This document shows, one piece after another, positions 59,701 to 64,000 of a stretch of 64,000 bases of DNA; the first letter of the stretch is position 1, and each line of letters begins with the position of its first letter. The notes beneath the pieces were generated by a model. The model ran no database searches. It saw only the letters and a list, made by a program, of their open reading frames with translations, and had not been told where the DNA came from. The position numbers and the translations under genes were made by a program. Source of the stretch: Laccaria trichodermophora (taxonomy: Eukaryota; Basidiomycota; Agaricomycetes; Agaricales; Hydnangiaceae); the NCBI GenBank assembly GCA_018417955.1, contig JACTVC010000009.1, forward strand, positions 992,001 through 1,056,000, given 5' to 3'.

Positions 59701-59745
59701 GATCAAAATTATGAGTCCTTATGAGTTTACGAGTAAGACTCATTC
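59701..59745. repeat. Dispersed repeat copy A (GAGTCCT...GACTCATT)
   Basis: ATCAAAATTATGAGTCCTTA and, after GAGTTTAC, AGTAAGACTCATTC resemble 61602-61645. The short arms ATGAGTC/GACTCAT are inverted. Confidence 0.55.
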
Positions 59746-59912
59746 TTTATCAACTGAGGACTTAGGCAAATTTTTCATTGATTCATTTACCTTTCATCAC
59801 CACAGGAACCTTTTCCCTTAAACAGAAAAGCAGCTATAAAATCAGGAAAAATGGCAAGAAAAATGGCAAAAAATATGTAAAAAATCAGAATATTGCTTAG
59901 TAAGTTGGAGAG

Positions 59913-60147
59913 GCTGTGTTCAGGGCGCAGGGTCAATATCTAAATATAGATACCAGCTAAAAATTGCCAGAAAATCAGAAAAGAATACCTAAAAATTAAG
60001 AGGGATCTTCTCTGTTGCCGTGGTGTTGAAGGGGCTGTGTTCAGGGTTCAGGGTCCATATCTAAATATAGAACAAAGTAAGAAAAATGGCTAGCAAATCA
60101 GAAAAAAATGAGTAAAAAATTAAATGATACTTTTTGATGCCATGATG
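59913..60147. repeat. Tandem repeat, about 117-bp unit, two clear copies
   Basis: Units start at about 59913 and 60030 with GGGCTGTGTTCAGG(G)..., followed by CATATCTAAATATAGA. A partial third (GTGTTCAGGGTCCATATC) occurs at about 60153, and a diverged fourth near 60672. Poly(A)-rich interior. No coding potential. Confidence 0.65.
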
Positions 60148-61600
60148 TATGAGGTGTTCAGGGTCCATATCCAAACATGAAAAATTAAGACAACTATGTA
60201 AAAATATTATCATATTATGCAATATGACTATATCATCAGACCAGCCTTCTTGCTCTTTGAGATATTGGTCAAAAATGCATGACAATTTCCAAAAAGTGTC
60301 CAATTTTTTCAGTATTTTGTGTTTTTCTCAATGAGGAATGGTCTGCATGACATTATTTATATATATATGTAAAGGTAAGGAAAGGGGCAACAATTTTTGT
60401 TAATGGAGCTAAGTGAGAGGCTGTGTTGCTGATACCATGGGAATTTTAACCCAAAAAGGAAATTCATCACAGATATATAGAGCATGCTATTATAGGTCAC
60501 AAAATATAACTAACCATCTTCTTTCCTGAGATATATGCAAACAGGACTGTGGGAATATTTTACCATAAACAGAAAAATGGTTATAAAATTGAGAAAATTT
60601 GCTATAAAATCAAAAAAAAAAAAAAGGAAAAATAAGAATAGTACACATTGTTGCTATGATGTTGATGGCTAGACTCAGGGCTCAGAGTCCATTTGCAAAT
60701 ATAGAACAAAACTCAGAAAATTATAAAGTAATTACATGTCATTGCATCTGATGGGATGTCAGGAGGGTGGTCACATGACCAATTTCCTAAAATAAATTTA
60801 GAGTCCACAGGAAGGACTCATACATGCCATGCAAAGCACTGGCCCACACCCACAAGTTAGTGTCGTACAACAGGGTATTATGGTCCTGAAAGCGTCTTTG
60901 TCAAGCCATCTGCAAGTCGTGAAGTGTTCATGTGCCTGGCATACATAATGTTGTACCAATGTGATGAACTCTGGTTTCGCTCAGCTAAACTGAATAGAAA
61001 GTTACAAGTGAGTGGGGTGATCAACACATATATTTTGGAACAACTGACTGTATTAACTCGGAGGTAAGTACCTCAGTATGAATCGATTATCACGTTGCAT
61101 CGGATGTGTTGGCCACAATAATTGTGCTCGCAATGGTTGCACCAGACCTAACACAAGGTTAGTCTTGTCAAGTAAAAAACTACAGCAAAGGGAGGCTGTC
61201 AAGAAGCAGAACACTCACGTCCAAATTCTCTCTGAATATGTCCACATATGCTTTTTACGCCCTCGCCTTCACCTTCATCTTTTCCCTGTCCACCCCCAGC
61301 TATACCCCTGAACAGCAACCTTGATCCACTGAATGCTGTCCTCTGTCGCCCTGCCACACTAAACCCAGTACACATCATAACAAACGCCTTGCCCGCCGTC
61401 ATGTTGAGCACACACACTCACTGTAATCTTCAGCTCTCATCTCTACAGCTCCAATTCAGCAAAACACATATTCCAATCGAAAAGCAAACACGTACCGTTA
61501 GTTAACCCATGATAAAATCCAAGCTGGATCTAACTTCCTGTCCATTGTTAGTTCTGCCAGATCGACATGCTGGGAACGTATCAGAAACAACTCCCTCATA
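60148..61600. other. AT-rich non-coding region, degraded repeats
   Basis: Contains poly(A) runs (for example a 15-bp A run near 60610), TATATA stretches near 60360 and short frames without coding signs. A frame at 61078-61311 has Cys pairs (CIGCVGHNNCARNGCTR) but no supporting context. Confidence 0.4.
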
Positions 61601-61601
61601 T

Positions 61602-61645
61602 AATCAAAATTACGAGTCCTCTGAGTTTACAAAGAGACTCATTTA
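61602..61645. repeat. Dispersed repeat copy B (GAGTCCT...GACTCATT)
   Basis: The sequence AATCAAAATTACGAGTCCTC, with GAGTTTACAAAGAGACTCAT after it, matches copy A at 59701-59745. An AT-rich block follows. Confidence 0.55.
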
Positions 61646-61739
61646 TTACCTGGGATCTTGAGACTTTTTTCAGCATGGTAACGCTGAAATTTGACTTTCT
61701 CCCACAAAAATGATTTCTTCCCACAGTTGAACGCCTCAC

Positions 61740-62050
61740 ACTGCGGGCATGGGCTTATATATTCAGTGAATAAATTTTGAATATACAGAAAATAATTTTT
61801 AAATATCGTCAAACTCAAATTCACTGTTTATATTTTGAATATATATAAATTTTATTCTTCAATTTGTTTCTATTTTATTCCGTGCTTATATTTAGAATTT
61901 ATTCAATCCATTTTAAGTGAAGAATATGTGCTGATCATATTTGAAATTTAGTTGCTGAATAAATGCAGAATATAGTGGAATCTAAATTTAGAATTTATTC
62001 ACCAGATATATTTTAAATTTCATCTTGATATATTCGCGGGATAGATCTTG
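61740..62050. repeat. Very AT-rich block with repeated AGAATTTATTC words
   Basis: Words such as TTTGAATATA, TTTAGAATTTATTCA and AGAATAT recur. Composition differs sharply from the coding part of the window. No frame of note. Confidence 0.6.
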
Positions 62051-62100
62051 ATGATATTCAAAATATGTTCAGCAGTTTCAATCATTGAACATAGTGTGAA

Positions 62101-62849
62101 TATATTAGAATCGCAATGAGGCTGATCAAGTCACGTCACGCTCCGTTATCTCCAGCTAAATCTGATTGTCAGATTCACCTTTCATCAGCAAAATCTGTAC
62201 GTTCAAACCCTCCCTTCGCACTCTCTAAGAGCTTTCTAATGTTGTCCGTTCTGGCTGGTAGAAGTCTCATCAAAACCCACAGTGTCCAACACCAAGTCGT
62301 TAGCAGAATTGTGTAGGATAATTCATCATCCTTGACGCTCCCCACAACCTTCTCCGATTTTGTAACCTGGGCGCCCTGGGCCTCAATATCTTCCTTGCCT
62401 GTCAAGCAAGCCAACGCGATGCTTCCACCTCCACAACTTCATCAACGGTGGAGACCAAAGTGATCAGTGCATCACCCAATATTGAGGGACTGCGAACGTA
62501 CGCCCTTCGCTGAGCTGCCTGCAGATGACGATAGCGAGGCAGGTAATGAGCATGCTGGTCAGAAGAAGAAGCGGTATGTTATGGTTGTAGAGGGGGAAGA
62601 AGAGGAAAATTGTCAACATTCATTCATTCCATCCAGATTTACAACTCAGTATCGAAAACATCAAGCAGGCCATCACTCAAGGTCAGTTTTATTCCCTTTC
62701 TGAGCCTGCCTTTCCAACCCATTTGTACCAGAGTCGTTGGCACAGAAGGGCAAATTCCTGCCAGTTCTTAAGCCTCAGCTTGCACAACCTGCATTGCTAG
62801 CCATAAAGCTATATTTGCAACTGCCAACCTTCCTTAGAAACTCATAAAA
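62101..62849. other. Possible remnant coding sequence, not assignable
   Basis: Frames occur on both strands (62116-62316 plus; 62175-62414 minus). Around 62498-62640 the plus strand has an acidic-basic stretch (AELPADDDSEAGNEHAGQKK) that looks like a linker of a real protein, but exons could not be joined with confidence. Confidence 0.3.
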
Positions 62850-63293
62850 TGGACTGTATACACGGACCACGTCGCACTCCTCGTTGAGAGACAAGAAATA
62901 CTTCTCAACGAATTCGCCGAATTGGCATGGCTTGGCTTTGCAAAGGCCGAAGAAGAATTTGAATGGGAACGAAGTGTTGTAGCATGGGGTATGTTCCCCA
63001 TCTCTACTGTCTACGCCTACTCACTTTCTTGCTTACATAAACTGCAGCAAGTGAAGCTACCTGTCAGTGCATGGTGCCCCTGTGGTGTTGTTGATCGACA
63101 TCCATCTCCTCTGTGGAATGTCATGTGGGTCTGGAAGAGGTCGTTCCAGCACCTGCGCCCACAGCGGTACTGTTCGCTGCTTCGGCTGCTTCTGCACAGA
63201 GAGAAGGAGGGTAAAGAACATGGTCAACACTCTCCTATGAAACAGTTCCACATGACTGAGACGATGAAGAATATTGTTGGTTCTACTGAGTAA
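62850..63293 (+). pseudogene. Helical coding fragment, unknown
   Basis: From about 62852 a frame reads WTVYTDHVALLVERQEILLN and EFAELAWLGFAKAEEEFEWE, clearly helix-forming with coding-like codon use, then RSVVAWG before a possible donor (GTATGT at 62990). The same frame continues to a TGA-type stop region at 63293 with less coding character. No start codon is visible upstream, so it is either an internal exon or a gene fragment. Confidence 0.35.
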
Positions 63294-64000
63294 CGAGTGT
63301 TGTCGATTGGAGAATGGAAAGAAGTGAGTGTTTTGGTGAACCGAGGCATCAACCGGCTGATGCTTGTCATAGTACATATGGGGTCTCAATGATTCAGGTT
63401 AGCTAGAAGGTTTAAGGAAGGTTCTTTACCAAAAGGTTTGGCCATTGATTTTCTCTTCCGAATTTATATTGATTTATAGCTGCATTTCCTGCCAGTGGTG
63501 CCCATTCCATCGTAACTCTGGTCATTCACAACCATCAGTGACCGTACTAGTAGACTTCCTTCCTACCCTGCCTATTCAGGATGTTGAGTGGGCCTTGCAC
63601 GTTGCATGCCAGTTTCAGTGGTTGAAATTTTCAATGTTAGAAATCGGTTAGAAACAAGCTTGGGGGCCTGTCATACCATTGTTAGAACATGAAGACCAGA
63701 ATGCACAATTCTTCGGAACACATACAGCGCAGGTGAAGATAGCAAGATATTGGTGAGTCCGTCATACCATCACACTTCTTGACATTTGTTCCTCGTTATA
63801 TCGAATTGTTCTCAGCTCACTGCCACCTTCAGTCGGGCCATGTGCATGTGCATCGTTCTTTTTTCTCCATGGACCAACTAGCGGAAACTCCGGAGAATTG
63901 ATTTGACCTAGATAGATTATCGGTAAATGAGCATAGCTATACCTCTTCGTGAATGGACAAGTGCACCAATTGTGTCCGACGTTAGCACTGTGATTGTACT
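63294..64000. other. Non-coding right end
   Basis: No credible gene; a frame at 63445-63651 lacks domain or splice support. Confidence 0.35.

Noticed and set aside
61078..61505. Cys-pair and Pro-rich frames on the plus strand
   Set aside because: Isolated short frames in AT-rich repeat sequence with no splice or family support.

Overview
The window is nuclear DNA from a filamentous basidiomycete, most likely a mushroom-forming Agaricomycete. Genes are dense on both strands and are cut by many introns of about 45-60 nt with GT...AG ends and CTAAY-like branch sites. The gene set is fungal: PHO80-type cyclin, PPT1, GT61, CNT nucleoside permease, DUF3421 protein, ILV6, HMT1-type ABC transporter, HbrB. 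Nothing points to a bacterium, virus or plasmid. I could not assign a species. Exon models were assembled by eye from reading-frame continuity, splice consensus and family similarity. Nearly all summed to whole codons, and the exceptions are flagged.

Layout. 0-9 kb: tail of an unknown gene, PHO80-like cyclin, ribosomal protein L12, a small membrane-anchored unknown, a probable Mediator subunit 1, and an EF-hand MscS channel. 9.3-14 kb: a 1303-residue proline/serine-rich protein with a C-terminal membrane segment. 14-17.3 kb: palmitoyl-protein thioesterase divergent from a GT61 glycosyltransferase, then a spliced micro-ORF. 17.4-21.4 kb: CNT permease and the WD40 protein DCAF7/WDR68. 22-28.7 kb: small Cys-motif protein, APQ12-like protein, mitochondrial pyruvate carrier subunit, CBM5/12-like plus DUF3421 membrane protein, a tetraspan protein, and a Met/Gly/Arg-rich unknown. 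28.8-33.2 kb: COG5 and ILV6. 33.8-41.9 kb: HMG-box factor, glycine-rich RRM protein, HMT1-type ABC transporter, a small unknown. 42-54.2 kb: an unknown helical protein, NAD kinase, QNG1/DUF2419, AIM41, HRD1 ubiquitin ligase and the TORC2 subunit HbrB.

From about 54.25 kb to the end the character changes abruptly. The DNA is AT-rich, has few long frames, and is full of repeats: two tandem copies of a ~610-625 bp TA-flanked element (the second split by a 767-bp Tc1/mariner-like element), a diverged polypyrimidine repeat array, a ~117-bp tandem repeat, AT-rich islands and decayed coding fragments. This looks like a transposon-rich island joined directly to the promoter of the HbrB gene.

The genes are mostly housekeeping and do not form a pathway cluster. 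Several share promoters as divergent pairs (cyclin/RPL12, PPT1/GT61, QNG1/AIM41), and COG5 and ILV6 are only 18 bp apart in tandem. I found no clear undescribed multi-gene system. The best leads are an apparent GA-AG intron in the DCAF7 gene, a probable GC-AG intron, the nested transposons at the HbrB promoter, the unusual architecture of the CBM/DUF3421 protein, and the repeated Trp motif in the 1303-residue protein.
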